Shown: positions 7,196-17,016, numbered from the stretch's first letter. The stretch is DNA of 62,867 nt from an uncultured Bacteroidales bacterium (GCA_902801325.1 CADCHQ010000018.1:1-62867); one strand, 5' to 3'. The notes: generated by a model not told the origin, from the sequence alone. Program-made: numbers and translations.

Positions 7196-9694
7196 ATGAA
7201 AAGGATAGTCTGCTTTATGGCAATTTTGTGCCTCCTCAGCATAGCAGTGTGGGGTCAGGCTAGTTTCACGGAACCTACCAAGGTGTTCGTGATGCACAGC
7301 AGTGGCAACCATCTGGAGAAGGGCACCGATGGGGGAGGATGGATAGAGGCACCCACGAAGGGTAGCCCTCAGCAGATGACCATCATTCCTGACGGGCAGG
7401 GCTTCTACAACATACAGGTTGGCGAGGAACAGCAGTTTCTGGCTATCGCAAGTCCGTGGAACACCACCTTCGTCAGCGATGGTTCGGTGGACGAAGCCAA
7501 GTTTTCCATAGAACAGGCGCTCAGTCAGTTCGTGAAACTGCGCTGTAAGGCCAACGACAAGTATCTGGGCACTGACAGCAACGATGCCCATTCGAAGGTG
7601 TTCTCGGACAAGAACGGTTCGGACGTCAAGCACCAGTGGTACTTCAGTGACAAGGTCAACGAGGCACCACCTTCCGATACTCTTAATTACATGGTGAACC
7701 CATTGATTGTGCGTCAGCACTTCGATGGATGGGGCGTATCGCTGTGTTGGTGGGCTGGTCAGTGTGGTAATTGGTCGGACCAGAAGATAGACGAAATCGT
7801 TTCGTGGATGGTCAGTCCCACAGGACTTAACTATAGTCACTTCCGTTATAACATCGGTGGTGGCGATGACCCAGAGAATCGTAATTGCGACCTCCACCAC
7901 ATGGGACGAGGCAAGGGATTACGAGCTGAGATGGAGGGCTTCAAGGATTCCACTAACGACGTGTACCACTGGGATCGCGATGCTGCCCAGCGCAAGATTC
8001 TGCTCAAGATTAAGGAGAAACGTCCTGACGCCGTGTTTGAAGCCTTCAGCAATTCGTGTCCTTATTACATGACCTACAGCGGTTGCTGCAGTGGCAATGC
8101 CGACGGTGGCAAGGACAACTTGAAGCCTGAGTATTACGAGGAGTTTGCCCACTACTTGGTGGACGTGTGCAAGCACTATAAAGACGAATATGGCATTGAG
8201 TTCAAGACACTGGAACCCTTCAACGAGTCAGTCACCAACTTCTGGTATGCCAACGGACCTCAGGAGGGTTGTCATTTCGACTATGAGTCGCAGATTAAGT
8301 TCATCAAGGTTCTGTCTCCCATCCTAGCAGAGTCGGGTCTCAATACCATCATCTCTGCTGCTGACGAGACCAACGTCGGACTGGCAGTGGAAGGAGTGAA
8401 ACGTTACATCAGTGCCGGTGTCGACAAACTGGTGGGACAATGGAATACCCACACCTACTCGGGCAACAACGTAGATCGTGCACGCTTCTGCCAGTTGGCT
8501 CACCAAACGGGCAAACCTTATTGGATGAGTGAAGTGGGAGCAGGTGGAAGTGGTATAGGTGGCAATCTCAGCCTCACTCAGAAACTGTTCGACGACATGC
8601 GTTACATACAGCCTGAGGCATGGATCGACTGGCAGTACATGGAGGAAAACAACGACCAGTGGTGCACCATTCGCGGAAGTTTTGCCAATCAGACCTATCA
8701 GAAAGTGAAGAACTTCTACATCCGTCAGCAGTGTTCCCGTTTCATTAAGCGGAACTACGACATCATCACTTCGCCCTGCCCGCAATCGCTTGCTGCTGTC
8801 AATGCCGAGCGCGACACACTTGTGCTTGTGGTCCTCAACGAGGGTTCTCAGGCCACACACTTCATAGACCTTTCACTCTTTGCCGACCAACCCGTGCGTA
8901 GCCGGATGAAGGTCTATCGCACATCGGCAAACGAAAATTTGGCCAGCGTCATTTCAAGTGTGAAGGTGAACGGTAGCATGCTTACCTTGACCATGCCTGC
9001 CCAAAGCATCTCCACACTGATTATCCCTATCCGTTCGGTCAGCACGGAACCCACAGACCTGTTGGTTGATGGTTGTGAGTATCTCATCATTCCACGTCAG
9101 GAGGCCAATCGGGCCGTTACGGCTTCGGCCAGCAAGGTCACTATAGAGGACATCAACTATGGCGATGCCCAGCGATGGACACTGACCGACGAGGGCAATG
9201 GCACGTACAGTTTCTGCAATGCGCTGGGTTTGCGCTTGACAGCCCATCGTGCCAGTAACTCTTCGTCACTAACCGCACAGACGGCAAAGGCCAGCGAACA
9301 GAACTTCTATATCGATGAGGTTGATTATCCTCACTTCAAGATTCTGGCCAGTCGTGGTCGCACTCATGGTTTCGATCTCACCAATGCCTCGTCGTCGGCA
9401 GGCACGACCGTAGGCATTTGGCAGTACGACGAAGCCTCCAATACCACACCAACCCATCGTCAGTGGTTGCTCTTCCCCCTATCGGCACCACAGCAAGGCG
9501 ACGGTATTGAGGACATTGAGATAATGAGAGAGGGAGACAATGAGGCAATGAGGAATGGTCAATCATCAATGGCCAATGTTCAATGGTATGACCTCTCTGG
9601 TCGTCGCATCTCTGTGCCCTCTGGTTCATCTGCATCCTCAATCCTTCCGAAGGGCGTGTATGTAGTCAACGGAAGAAAGGTGGTAATCAAGTAA
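7196..9694 (+). CDS. Secreted GH30-family glycoside hydrolase with ricin-like modules
   Basis: The product (832 aa) has a signal peptide of about 21 residues and a GH30 catalytic core beginning at FDGWGVSLCWWAG. E344 in LEPFNES is the likely acid/base and E446 in WMSEVGAGG the nucleophile. The N-terminal part (about 25-155) and the segment near 625-765 look like ricin-type beta-trefoil carbohydrate-binding modules with QW-type repeats. The closest type I recall is endo-beta-1,6-galactanase-like GH30, but beta-glucosidase or xylanase activity cannot be excluded. The C-terminal tail WYDLSGRR...KGVYVVNGRK suggests surface export. Residues about 775-800 are encoded by 7-bp repeats. It sits alone between era and der. 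Confidence 0.8.
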   Translation: MKRIVCFMAILCLLSIAVWGQASFTEPTKVFVMHSSGNHLEKGTDGGGWIEAPTKGSPQQMTIIPDGQGFYNIQVGEEQQFLAIASPWNTTFVSDGSVDEAKFSIEQALSQFVKLRCKANDKYLGTDSNDAHSKVFSDKNGSDVKHQWYFSDKVNEAPPSDTLNYMVNPLIVRQHFDGWGVSLCWWAGQCGNWSDQKIDEIVSWMVSPTGLNYSHFRYNIGGGDDPENRNCDLHHMGRGKGLRAEMEGFKDSTNDVYHWDRDAAQRKILLKIKEKRPDAVFEAFSNSCPYYMTYSGCCSGNADGGKDNLKPEYYEEFAHYLVDVCKHYKDEYGIEFKTLEPFNESVTNFWYANGPQEGCHFDYESQIKFIKVLSPILAESGLNTIISAADETNVGLAVEGVKRYISAGVDKLVGQWNTHTYSGNNVDRARFCQLAHQTGKPYWMSEVGAGGSGIGGNLSLTQKLFDDMRYIQPEAWIDWQYMEENNDQWCTIRGSFANQTYQKVKNFYIRQQCSRFIKRNYDIITSPCPQSLAAVNAERDTLVLVVLNEGSQATHFIDLSLFADQPVRSRMKVYRTSANENLASVISSVKVNGSMLTLTMPAQSISTLIIPIRSVSTEPTDLLVDGCEYLIIPRQEANRAVTASASKVTIEDINYGDAQRWTLTDEGNGTYSFCNALGLRLTAHRASNSSSLTAQTAKASEQNFYIDEVDYPHFKILASRGRTHGFDLTNASSSAGTTVGIWQYDEASNTTPTHRQWLLFPLSAPQQGDGIEDIEIMREGDNEAMRNGQSSMANVQWYDLSGRRISVPSGSSASSILPKGVYVVNGRKVVIK
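9515..9592 (+). repeat. 7-bp tandem repeat inside GH30 coding sequence
   Basis: The same kind of 7-mers as at 3955-4024 (aatgaga, gtcaatc, atcaatg, gccaatg, ttcaatg) encode IMREGDNEAMRNGQSSMANV just before the tail YDLSGRR. Confidence 0.7.
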
Positions 9695-9728
9695 GGATTA
9701 TAACAGTTAGAAATAAGTAAAGAAAGAT

Positions 9729-11042
9729 ATGAGCAACCTTGTAGCAATAGTAGGACGCCCGAATGTGGGCAAGTCGACGCTCTTTAACCGCTTGACGCAA
9801 ACGCGCCATGCTATTGTCAGTGATGAGGCTGGTACCACACGCGATCGCCAGTACGGCAAGTGCGAGTGGACGGGTAAGGAATTTTCCGTTGTCGATACCG
9901 GTGGTTGGGTAGTGAACTCCGACGACATATTTGAAGAGGAGATACGCAAGCAAGTGACCGTTGCCACAGAAGAGGCCGACCTCATCTTATTTATGGTGGA
10001 CGTGAACAGCGGTATCACTGATCTCGATGCCGAGGTGGCGGCCATCCTGCGTCGCACACCCAAGCCTGTGATTCTGGTTTGTAATAAGACCGACAACAAC
10101 GACCAGCAATACCTTGCAGCAGAGTTCTATGGTCTGGGTCTGGGTGACCCTTGGTGCATTTCTTCTGCAACGGGAAGTGGCACAGGAGATTTGCTCGACC
10201 ACGTTGTGGCTTCCCTGCCCAAGAATGCCGACGAGTCTCCTGAAGTTGACATTCCACGCTTTGCCGTTGTGGGCCGGCCCAATGTGGGCAAGAGTTCGCT
10301 TGTGAATGCCTTCATTGGCGAAGACCGTCACATCGTAACGGACATTGCCGGCACAACACGCGACAGCATCTACACCCGATTCAATAAGTTTGGACTCGAC
10401 TTCTTCTTGGTGGATACTGCAGGTATCCGTCGTAAGAACAAGGTTAGCGAAGACCTTGAGTTCTATAGTGTCATGCGTTCCATTCGTGCCATCGAGAACT
10501 CAGATGTGTGCATCCTCATGATTGATGCCACTCGCGGTATCGAAGGGCAGGACATGAACATCTTCCAACTCATCCAGAAGAATCAGAAGAGTCTGGTGGT
10601 GGTCGTGAACAAGTGGGACCTCGTGCCTGATAAGGATCAGAAGGTGATGGACACCTTCATTGATGCCATCCGCAACCGTATGGCACCGTTTACCGACTTC
10701 CCCATCATCTTTGCCTCTGCCCTTACCAAACAGCGCATATTCAAGATCTTGGAGACGGCAAAGCAAGTGTACGACAATCGTGTGCGTCGTGTGGGAACAA
10801 CCCGCCTCAACGAGGAGATGCTTCCCCTTATCGAGGCTTTCCCGCCACCATCCATGAAGGGCAAGTACATCAAGATAAAGTATTGCATGCAAGTGCCTGA
10901 GACGCGTGTGCCTACATTCGTTTTCTATGCCAACTTGCCTCAGTATGTGAGAGAACCTTATCGCCGTTTCCTCGAGAATAAGATACGCGAGCGCTGGGAG
11001 TTCACGGGTTGTCCCATGAACATCTTTATTAGGCAGAAGTGA
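9729..11042 (+). CDS. der: Tandem GTPase Der (EngA)
   Basis: Der is a ribosome-assembly GTPase with two G domains. The 437-aa product shows GRPNVGKS twice (near residues 9-16 and 180-187), DTGG and DTAG switch motifs, NKTD and NKWD specificity motifs and a C-terminal KH-like domain ending in IFIRQK. Length fits the family. It lies 34 bp after the GH30 gene and has no clear own promoter, so it may be read through or use an unseen one. No defects. Confidence 0.96.
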   Translation: MSNLVAIVGRPNVGKSTLFNRLTQTRHAIVSDEAGTTRDRQYGKCEWTGKEFSVVDTGGWVVNSDDIFEEEIRKQVTVATEEADLILFMVDVNSGITDLDAEVAAILRRTPKPVILVCNKTDNNDQQYLAAEFYGLGLGDPWCISSATGSGTGDLLDHVVASLPKNADESPEVDIPRFAVVGRPNVGKSSLVNAFIGEDRHIVTDIAGTTRDSIYTRFNKFGLDFFLVDTAGIRRKNKVSEDLEFYSVMRSIRAIENSDVCILMIDATRGIEGQDMNIFQLIQKNQKSLVVVVNKWDLVPDKDQKVMDTFIDAIRNRMAPFTDFPIIFASALTKQRIFKILETAKQVYDNRVRRVGTTRLNEEMLPLIEAFPPPSMKGKYIKIKYCMQVPETRVPTFVFYANLPQYVREPYRRFLENKIRERWEFTGCPMNIFIRQK

Positions 11043-11114
11043 TAAGGGATAAAAGGTTAATGGGTTAACGGGTTAATGGGTAAAAAGGTTAACAGGTTAA
11101 AAGGTTAAGGGGTT
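11041..11114. repeat. Tandem ggttaa array, with a second copy at 11510-11545
   Basis: Units such as aaggttaa, tgggttaa and cgggttaa (8-9 bp) fill the spacer upstream of the small lipoprotein gene. A matching block (gggttaacgggttaacagg) follows that gene at 11510-11545. The gene is thus bracketed by the same simple repeat. Confidence 0.75.
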
Positions 11115-11504
11115 ATGCGTAGACTGATATATCTGAGTTTGTGTGTCTTGATGTTCCAGATTTTGTTCGTGGGATGCAGAAGGCATGATGCCAATGCCAG
11201 CAAAGCCGCCGAACGCTATTATGGCTATTTGGCCAAAGGCAACGTGGATGCTTACATGCGTGGAATGGCTGATTACGACAGCCTTCCCGAAGAATATCGG
11301 GAGCAGTTGCACAAACTCTTCCAACAGTACATCGACCACGAAAAGGAGGCCCGCAAAGGCATTCTTTCGGCTCAGGCTTTGCGTGACACCCTTATCTCAG
11401 ACGACCAAGCACATGTGTTCCTCCTTGTTACCTATGGCGATAGCACGCAGGAACAAGTTTCCTTGCCCCTTGTTCTAACCGATAAAGGTTGGAGGATGAG
11501 GTGA
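11115..11504 (+). CDS. Small lipoprotein, DUF4878/NTF2-like
   Basis: The product (129 aa) has a lipobox, LFVGC, with C21 as the lipidation site. The mature part is a single domain of about 105 residues with an alpha-helical start (AERYYGYLAKGNVDAYM) and a beta-rich end (VFLLVTYGDSTQEQVSLPLV, then W-R-M-R), which resembles the DUF4878/NTF2-like lipoproteins common in Bacteroidales. Function is unknown; such proteins are usually periplasmic or outer-membrane anchored. It is flanked on both sides by ggttaa repeats. Confidence 0.7.
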   Translation: MRRLIYLSLCVLMFQILFVGCRRHDANASKAAERYYGYLAKGNVDAYMRGMADYDSLPEEYREQLHKLFQQYIDHEKEARKGILSAQALRDTLISDDQAHVFLLVTYGDSTQEQVSLPLVLTDKGWRMR

Positions 11505-11663
11505 GATAAAGGGTTAACGGGTTAACAGGTTAAGAGGTTAAAGGTAGCTATTGAGCAAGAATCCTTTAACCTCTTATTTTTTATTATTTAACTCTGAAGC
11601 AACGTTTCGAGCTTGCTCAAGTACCCTTTAATTTTTAATTTTTCACTTTTAATTTTTAATTTC

Positions 11664-12638
11664 TCAAAGCGCCACTTCCTCAACATTGATGATGCCATTG
11701 ACGATGGCATAGATAGTGAGGCCAGCCGCAGAATGGATGTCGAGCTTGCGAGAAATGTTTCGCCGGTGCGTCATCACCGTGTTTACGGCAATGAACATGC
11801 GTTCGGCAATCTCCTTATTTGAGAGCCCCATAGCCACCAAACGGATAACCTCGCGTTCGCGTTCGCTCAAAACCTCCCCCTGTCCCCCTCCTAAAGAGGG
11901 GGTAATAGTCTCTGTCCCCGCTTCTTCCTCTTCTTGGGAAGGAATAGGGGGAAGACATTCGAGCAACCTCACGCTTTGGGCAAACAGCGTGTCCTCGAGA
12001 TGGCAATGGTTGAGGAAATCTTCTTCAACCATGTAGATGTCCATTAGTACGTCGCTCAGCAAAGCGGCGTTTTGGTCGTTGGGATAATACTTGATGATGA
12101 TGCTCTTAAGTTCGGTCAGGCTTCGGTCTATGCTTGCGTGACTTCCCTCGTGCTGACTGGTGATGTCGGACAAGCGCAAATTGCCTCTCCTTCCTTCGAG
12201 CAATCCCTCCACATAAGGATGCACGTGCTCGTTTTCATAGGCCATGTGGCGTGAGACCTCTGCCACGTACTCGTCATAGAACTTGATGATGAGCATGGCG
12301 ATGTGCGAACGCATGTCGATGGCCTGAATCAGGCGTCGGCGTATGGCTGGGAGCCGATAGTCGGTGAAATAGGTGTGGGAGTTCTTCAGATAGCGCAGCA
12401 TGTCGCTCAGCTGTATGTGTTCCACCATTTCGCTTGAGTGCGCGTGATTCGTGTCGGTCAGGAAATTGACAACGGTCAGGAATGTCTGTGCATCCACACC
12501 TGCTTCCTTGCAGGTTTCAGCAACGGTCTTGTCGCCAAAGCCCAAAGTTATGCCAAATCGGCTAATCATTTGCAACATGCGATAGTCATCACTAATGACA
12601 TCGCTCATAGGGTCGTTCTCGTGATATCGTCCGCTCAT
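11664..12638 (-). CDS. YtfE/RIC-like hemerythrin domain fused to LuxR-type HTH regulator
   Basis: The product (324 aa) combines an N-terminal ScdA_N-like segment (about 12-60), a hemerythrin-type di-iron domain and a C-terminal LuxR HTH (about 256-315, LSEREREVIRL...NKEIAERM). Ligand spacing parallels E. coli YtfE: H88, H131, E135, H163, H211 and E215 are the candidates. The CCGG motif usual in ScdA_N is absent (LGFG instead). YtfE-like proteins repair iron-sulfur clusters after nitric oxide or oxidative damage; here the output is DNA binding, so a redox or iron sensor is likely (inference). The linker 228-256 is encoded by GC-rich palindromic repeats. It faces the iron cluster divergently. 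Confidence 0.8.
   Translation of the reverse strand: MSGRYHENDPMSDVISDDYRMLQMISRFGITLGFGDKTVAETCKEAGVDAQTFLTVVNFLTDTNHAHSSEMVEHIQLSDMLRYLKNSHTYFTDYRLPAIRRRLIQAIDMRSHIAMLIIKFYDEYVAEVSRHMAYENEHVHPYVEGLLEGRRGNLRLSDITSQHEGSHASIDRSLTELKSIIIKYYPNDQNAALLSDVLMDIYMVEEDFLNHCHLEDTLFAQSVRLLECLPPIPSQEEEEAGTETITPSLGGGQGEVLSEREREVIRLVAMGLSNKEIAERMFIAVNTVMTHRRNISRKLDIHSAAGLTIYAIVNGIINVEEVAL
11868..11960 (-). repeat. GC-rich palindromic element inside the regulator linker
   Basis: The stretch holds cctccccctgtccccctcct followed by aaagaggggg and, further on, cttcttgggaaggaataggg. On the minus strand it encodes the linker part TPSLGGGQGEV and the acidic run before it, joining the hemerythrin and HTH domains. 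Confidence 0.65.
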
Positions 12639-12658
12639 ATTCTTCCAGTTTTACGCTT

Positions 12659-12666
12659 CAAAGTTA
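12659..12666 (-). promoter_or_regulatory. -7 box TAACTTTG for the hemerythrin-LuxR gene
   Basis: Reverse complement of caaagtta, 21 bp upstream of the start codon at 12638. It is about 100 bp from the opposing promoter at 12743-12773. Confidence 0.55.
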
Positions 12667-12742
12667 CGAAAAACACTCTTTTTGCCCAAAAACAAGTAAA
12701 GGAAATGCGCCTCGGAAGGCCCAAAATCACTTGTTTTGAGTA

Positions 12743-12773
12743 TTGCGGAGGCGACAAAAAGGGCATAACTTTG
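12743..12773 (+). promoter_or_regulatory. Promoter for the iron cluster
   Basis: TTG at 12743-12745 and TAACTTTG at 12766-12773 with about 20 bp between them. The 80-nt leader includes a short ctccccacgtgggga hairpin near 12800-12816. Confidence 0.55.
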
Positions 12774-12856
12774 CAGCCGAAAACCAAAGTCTTTCTCCAA
12801 CTCCCCACGTGGGGATGAGGATGATAAAGAAAAGGGAAAAATAATAAAAGACAAAT

Positions 12857-14212
12857 ATGAAAAGGACATTACTCTTATGTATGTTGACGATAGGACTTGC
12901 ATTTAGTTCGATGCAGACCTATGCCCAATGGAATAACGATTCGACAGAAATGGACTCGTACAATCGCTATCGCCTGGGCGGATATGGAGAAGTCGTGGCT
13001 CAGTTCAAGAACTACGGCATCAACCGCTTTAACGGCACTTCGACTGGAAACTCGGACGTGAAGCGCAACACCATTTCCATTCCTCGCTTTGTCATAGCAG
13101 GAGACTATAAGTTTAACAGGCACTGGGCATTGGGAGTCGAGATTGAGTTTGAGGCAGGCGGAACAGGCACGGCCTACGAGATTGAGAACACGGAGAACGG
13201 CGAGTATGAAACCGAGGTGGAGAAAGGAGGCGAAGTGGCTCTCGAACAATTTCACTTGACCTACCGGCTCTCGAATGCTTTCATGGTGAGAGTAGGTCAT
13301 CAGATTGTGCCCATAGGCCTGACCAATGCCCATCATGAGCCCATCCTCTTCTATGGAACCGTTCGACCCGAAGGTGAAACATCAATCATTCCCAGCACTT
13401 GGCACGAGACAGGTCTCTCGATTCAGGGTCAGGTGGGTCGCCGTTGGGCGTCGTTCGACTATCTGGCAATGGTTGTGGCAGGCTTGAACGCCAATGGTTT
13501 CGACCGCAACACTTGGGTCAAAAGTGGCAAGCAAGGGTTCTTCGAGGTGGACAACTTCACTTCGCCTGCCTATGTCGCACGCCTGAACTACCGAGGAATT
13601 CCGGGCTTGCGCGTGGGCGCGTCATACTATTATTTATATAATGCCGCTTCGAACAGCGACAAACCTCAGACCTATGCCTTCCGGGTTCCCGTTCGCATCT
13701 GGTCGGTCGATGCCCAGTACAGCCATCGATACTTTACTGCCCGCATGAACCTGATGGGAGGCTATGTGGGGAACAGCAGTCAGTTGACGGCCAAGAATAA
13801 TCGTTTGAGCAGTAAGTCGCCCTATAGCCGACTGACACCCATAGCCGAGAAGGCCGTCAGTTACGGAGGCGAGGTAGGTCTGAGACTCAAGAACCTGATT
13901 CCAGCCAACCGCATGCCCGACCTCATTCCCTTTGCCCGTTACGAGTATTACAATCCTCAGCAGAAGGTCGTCGTAGATGAGAATAACCTCAAAGGTGCAG
14001 ACCCCCGTCTGAAGACCTCGATGTGGGTGGCAGGTGTCAACTATAAGCCTCTGCCAGGCATTGTGATAAAGGCCGACTACACGAAGCGTCGCATCGGTGG
14101 AGGCGATTATCGAGGCGAGAACGAATTTGCCCTTGGTGTGGCTTTCACGGGATGGTTCCTGAGCGACAACAAGTTTGCCAGCATCAAGCCAAAAAGGCAC
14201 AAGGAAAATTGA
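12857..14212 (+). CDS. Outer-membrane porin-like beta-barrel protein
   Basis: The product (451 aa) has a signal peptide (MKRTLLLCML...TYA, about 24 residues) and a body rich in alternating beta strands with many Tyr/Trp/Phe girdle residues, the pattern of an outer-membrane porin of the OprP/porin type. Its substrate cannot be read. It opens a run of same-strand genes (imelysin, di-heme oxidoreductase, second porin, cytochrome lipoprotein), suggesting delivery of iron or heme compounds to the periplasm. The spacer to the next gene contains the first 22-bp array. Confidence 0.75.
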   Translation: MKRTLLLCMLTIGLAFSSMQTYAQWNNDSTEMDSYNRYRLGGYGEVVAQFKNYGINRFNGTSTGNSDVKRNTISIPRFVIAGDYKFNRHWALGVEIEFEAGGTGTAYEIENTENGEYETEVEKGGEVALEQFHLTYRLSNAFMVRVGHQIVPIGLTNAHHEPILFYGTVRPEGETSIIPSTWHETGLSIQGQVGRRWASFDYLAMVVAGLNANGFDRNTWVKSGKQGFFEVDNFTSPAYVARLNYRGIPGLRVGASYYYLYNAASNSDKPQTYAFRVPVRIWSVDAQYSHRYFTARMNLMGGYVGNSSQLTAKNNRLSSKSPYSRLTPIAEKAVSYGGEVGLRLKNLIPANRMPDLIPFARYEYYNPQQKVVVDENNLKGADPRLKTSMWVAGVNYKPLPGIVIKADYTKRRIGGGDYRGENEFALGVAFTGWFLSDNKFASIKPKRHKEN

Positions 14213-14319
14213 ACCTAGGTTCAAAGGCCATCGAACCTATGTTCGACGAACCTCGAACCTATATTCAAGGAGCATCGAACGTTAGGTGCAAATTCGGAAG
14301 GCCTATATTTCGATTAATT
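14210..14319. repeat. 22-bp array A (5 units)
   Basis: Starting at the stop codon of the porin gene, five consecutive 22-bp units begin at 14210, 14232, 14254, 14276 and 14298. The first three carry GAACCTAGGTTC, gaacctatgttc and gaacctatattc, so the core is palindromic or close to it. The array sits between the porin and imelysin genes. Confidence 0.85.
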
Positions 14320-14369
14320 AAGAATTATGAGTTAAGAATGAAGAATATAATTTTAACGAGATAAAGACT

Positions 14370-15527
14370 ATGAAAAAGAACATTTTTGCAGTGGGCCTGC
14401 TGGCCCTGAGTTTGGGTTTCACAGCCTGTGACAACGAAGACGAGAAGGAGTTTCCTGAGGGAACAAGTGAAGTGAGCATCGACGAACAAGACGTCGAAGT
14501 CACGAGTGCGAACATCAACACCTGGACGCAGTATGCTGTGGCTGTAGCCAACCTACTGGCCAAGGATGCGAGCGACCTGAACAGCGCTTGGTCAGAGGCT
14601 TACAAAGGCGGAGAGGCTTATGCGCAGACGTTTAAGTCCTTTGGCGGAGAATATAAGAGCGCGTCGGCTTGCGTCCAGCAGATAGTGGACGGATGCATCG
14701 ACATCGCAGGCGAGGTAGGTACGTCCAAGATTGGCGAGCCTCGCGACCTTTGGGAACACGCCAAATACACGGAGGCTGTGTACGCAGTTGAATCGTGGTA
14801 CAGTTGGCATTCCATCGACGACTATTCTAATAACATTCAGTCCATCCGCAATGCTTTCAACGGCACCAGAAACAATACCGAGGCCACTCATTCCCTGGCT
14901 TCCTTCGTAAAGGCCAAGGATGCAGCACTTTACGGAACTGTGAAGGGTCGCATCGATGCCGCCTACAACGCCATCAAGAGCATGGCTGCCCCCTTCCGTA
15001 GTCACATTGGCAATGCCTCTGTAACCGTTGCCCAGCAGGCTTGTGCCGATTTGGTCGAAGTCTTGGAAAAGGACTTGACAGCCTTCATAAGCAATCATTC
15101 CGACGACGAACTTGGACTCATCGTGGAGAACTATGTCGATCAAGTGGTTCTGCCCACTTATGCCGACCTCAAAAGCAAAACGGCCAACCTGAAGGATGCA
15201 GTTGTCGCCTTGCGCAACAACCCAAGTTCATCGACTTTCAAGCGTGCTGCCAACCTGTGGATAGACGCCCGTGAACCTTGGGAGACCAGTGAGGCATTCC
15301 TCTTCGGACCTGTTGCTGACCTGGGTCTTGACCCCAACATGGACTCGTGGCCTCTTGACGTTGATGCCATCGAAGAAGTGATGAAGAGCGGACGCATCGA
15401 GAGTCTGATTAAGTGGGAAGGCGATTACGATGAAGAAGACGCCAAGATTGAGGCTGTGCAGAACGTGCGTGGTTTCCACACCCTCGAATTCCTTCTGTTC
15501 CGAAATGGTAAGGCTCGCACCTATTAG
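14370..15527 (+). CDS. Imelysin-family lipoprotein
   Basis: The product (385 aa) has a lipobox-like N-terminus (LGFTACDNED, Cys about residue 20) and the imelysin fold: two four-helix bundles with the GxHxxE signature at 368-373 (G368, H370, E373). Imelysin proteins, related to EfeO, bind iron or heme-linked cargo at the cell surface or in the periplasm and often sit next to di-heme oxidoreductases. That pairing is present: the next gene starts at 15505, inside the last codons of this one. Peptidase activity once proposed for the family is doubtful. A 22-bp array lies immediately upstream. Confidence 0.88.
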   Translation: MKKNIFAVGLLALSLGFTACDNEDEKEFPEGTSEVSIDEQDVEVTSANINTWTQYAVAVANLLAKDASDLNSAWSEAYKGGEAYAQTFKSFGGEYKSASACVQQIVDGCIDIAGEVGTSKIGEPRDLWEHAKYTEAVYAVESWYSWHSIDDYSNNIQSIRNAFNGTRNNTEATHSLASFVKAKDAALYGTVKGRIDAAYNAIKSMAAPFRSHIGNASVTVAQQACADLVEVLEKDLTAFISNHSDDELGLIVENYVDQVVLPTYADLKSKTANLKDAVVALRNNPSSSTFKRAANLWIDAREPWETSEAFLFGPVADLGLDPNMDSWPLDVDAIEEVMKSGRIESLIKWEGDYDEEDAKIEAVQNVRGFHTLEFLLFRNGKARTY

Positions 15528-17016
15528 TCTCTTTGCCTTGTTGCTCCTGGTCGCAGGTTGCAGTGACGATGAGGCTTGGACGGAGAAAGACATAGAAGCG
15601 CTCGAGGGCTATCAGCTCTCGGCAGGAACCTCTACGGTCTTTAAGAATTCGAGCTTTGCATACGACACCGAAGCCGACTGGGTGGCCAACATCCCTGCCA
15701 ACGAAAAGCGTTTCACGCACGGCGACCGCCTGTACGACAACCCGATGAATTCGGGCAATGGACTCGGTCCTGTCTATGCCGGATACTCGTGTGGCTCTTG
15801 TCATCGCAATGCCGGACGCACGAAGCCTGCCCTCTGGACGCAGGTTGGCGACGACGGAAGTCCTTTCTATGGGAGCGGAGCCTATGGGTTCTCGTCGATG
15901 CTTGTCTATGTGACCCGCAAGAATGGCGCTTTCTTCCAGAACTACGGTCGTGTGATTCACGACCAGAGCATCATGGGTGTGACGGCCGAAGGAAAACTGG
16001 AATGTCGATGGCACACGCAGGAGTTCCAGTTCCCGGACGGAGAACCCTACGAACTGGCCTATCCCGAATACACCCTCACGGACTGGTATGCTCCTAACTA
16101 TCGGAATACCGACGAACCCATCCGACCCGAAGACCTCTTCTGTACCGTGCGCATACCTTTGCGACATGTAGGTATGGGTCAGATGATGGCGCTCGACCAC
16201 GAGGAGATAGAGGCACTTGCCCGTCAGTCGAACTACCCCGAATATGGGATATCAGGTCGATGCAATTACATCACGGAACGCGGAAGACTTCAACTCGGTC
16301 TGTCCGGGAACAAGGCACAACATGCCGACTTGACCGTCGAACTGGGATTCTCCAGTGACATGGGTGTGACCAATAGCCGATACCCCGAAGAGATATGTGA
16401 AGGGCAGAGCCAGATGCAGGAGGGTTCTATGATGGGTCTCCTTTACGACAAGCTCGACATTGGGACTGAGGACATGGAAGATGTGGACTTCTACCTGCAC
16501 GGCTTAGGTGTTCCTGCCCGTCGACTTGGGTCGAACACCACTCCTGCCCAATACAAAGGACGCACACTCACGGAACGCGAGCTCGTGGCAATAGGAGAGA
16601 AGATGTTCTACGAAGCCAAGTGCCACCTCTGCCACGTAACCACGCTTCACACTCGTCCCAGAGGCGCTACCCTGCTCAATGGGACACAGTTGCCCTGGCT
16701 CGGCAATCAGACCATTCATCCGTATAGCGACTTCCTGCTCCACGACATGGGTTCGGAACTGATGGGAGTAGGGCTCGACGACCATTACATCAGTGGCTTG
16801 GCTCGAGGCAACGAGTGGCGGACCACCCCGCTTTGGGGCATCGGTTTGCAAGAGAAAGTGAATGCCCACACCTACTTCCTGCACGACGGACGTGCCAGAA
16901 ACTTGCAAGAGGCCATCCTTTGGCACGGGGGTGAAGGCGAAGCCTCGAAGAACCTCTTCCGCAAGATGGCGAAAGACGACCGTCAAGCCCTTATCAAATT
17001 CCTGGAATCATTATAA
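15505..17016 (+). CDS. Di-heme oxidoreductase-like c-type cytochrome lipoprotein (DUF1111)
   Basis: I choose the ATG at 15505, which gives a lipoprotein signal (LLLLVAGC, Cys19); an earlier in-frame start would overlap the imelysin gene by about 100 bp and lack a signal. The product (503 aa) has two heme c motifs, CGSCH (96-100) and CHLCH (373-377), and matches the DUF1111/di-heme oxidoreductase family related to MauG-type peroxidases. Its neighbour imelysin is a recurrent partner. The likely role is periplasmic electron transfer or iron/heme oxidation-reduction during uptake; the substrate is unknown. It implies a cytochrome c maturation system elsewhere in the genome. Confidence 0.87.
   Translation: MVRLAPISLFALLLLVAGCSDDEAWTEKDIEALEGYQLSAGTSTVFKNSSFAYDTEADWVANIPANEKRFTHGDRLYDNPMNSGNGLGPVYAGYSCGSCHRNAGRTKPALWTQVGDDGSPFYGSGAYGFSSMLVYVTRKNGAFFQNYGRVIHDQSIMGVTAEGKLECRWHTQEFQFPDGEPYELAYPEYTLTDWYAPNYRNTDEPIRPEDLFCTVRIPLRHVGMGQMMALDHEEIEALARQSNYPEYGISGRCNYITERGRLQLGLSGNKAQHADLTVELGFSSDMGVTNSRYPEEICEGQSQMQEGSMMGLLYDKLDIGTEDMEDVDFYLHGLGVPARRLGSNTTPAQYKGRTLTERELVAIGEKMFYEAKCHLCHVTTLHTRPRGATLLNGTQLPWLGNQTIHPYSDFLLHDMGSELMGVGLDDHYISGLARGNEWRTTPLWGIGLQEKVNAHTYFLHDGRARNLQEAILWHGGEGEASKNLFRKMAKDDRQALIKFLESL

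Noticed and set aside
14370..15527. Imelysin as an active peptidase
   Set aside because: The GxHxxE motif is present, but structural work on the family argues against a classical protease site; I call it by fold only.
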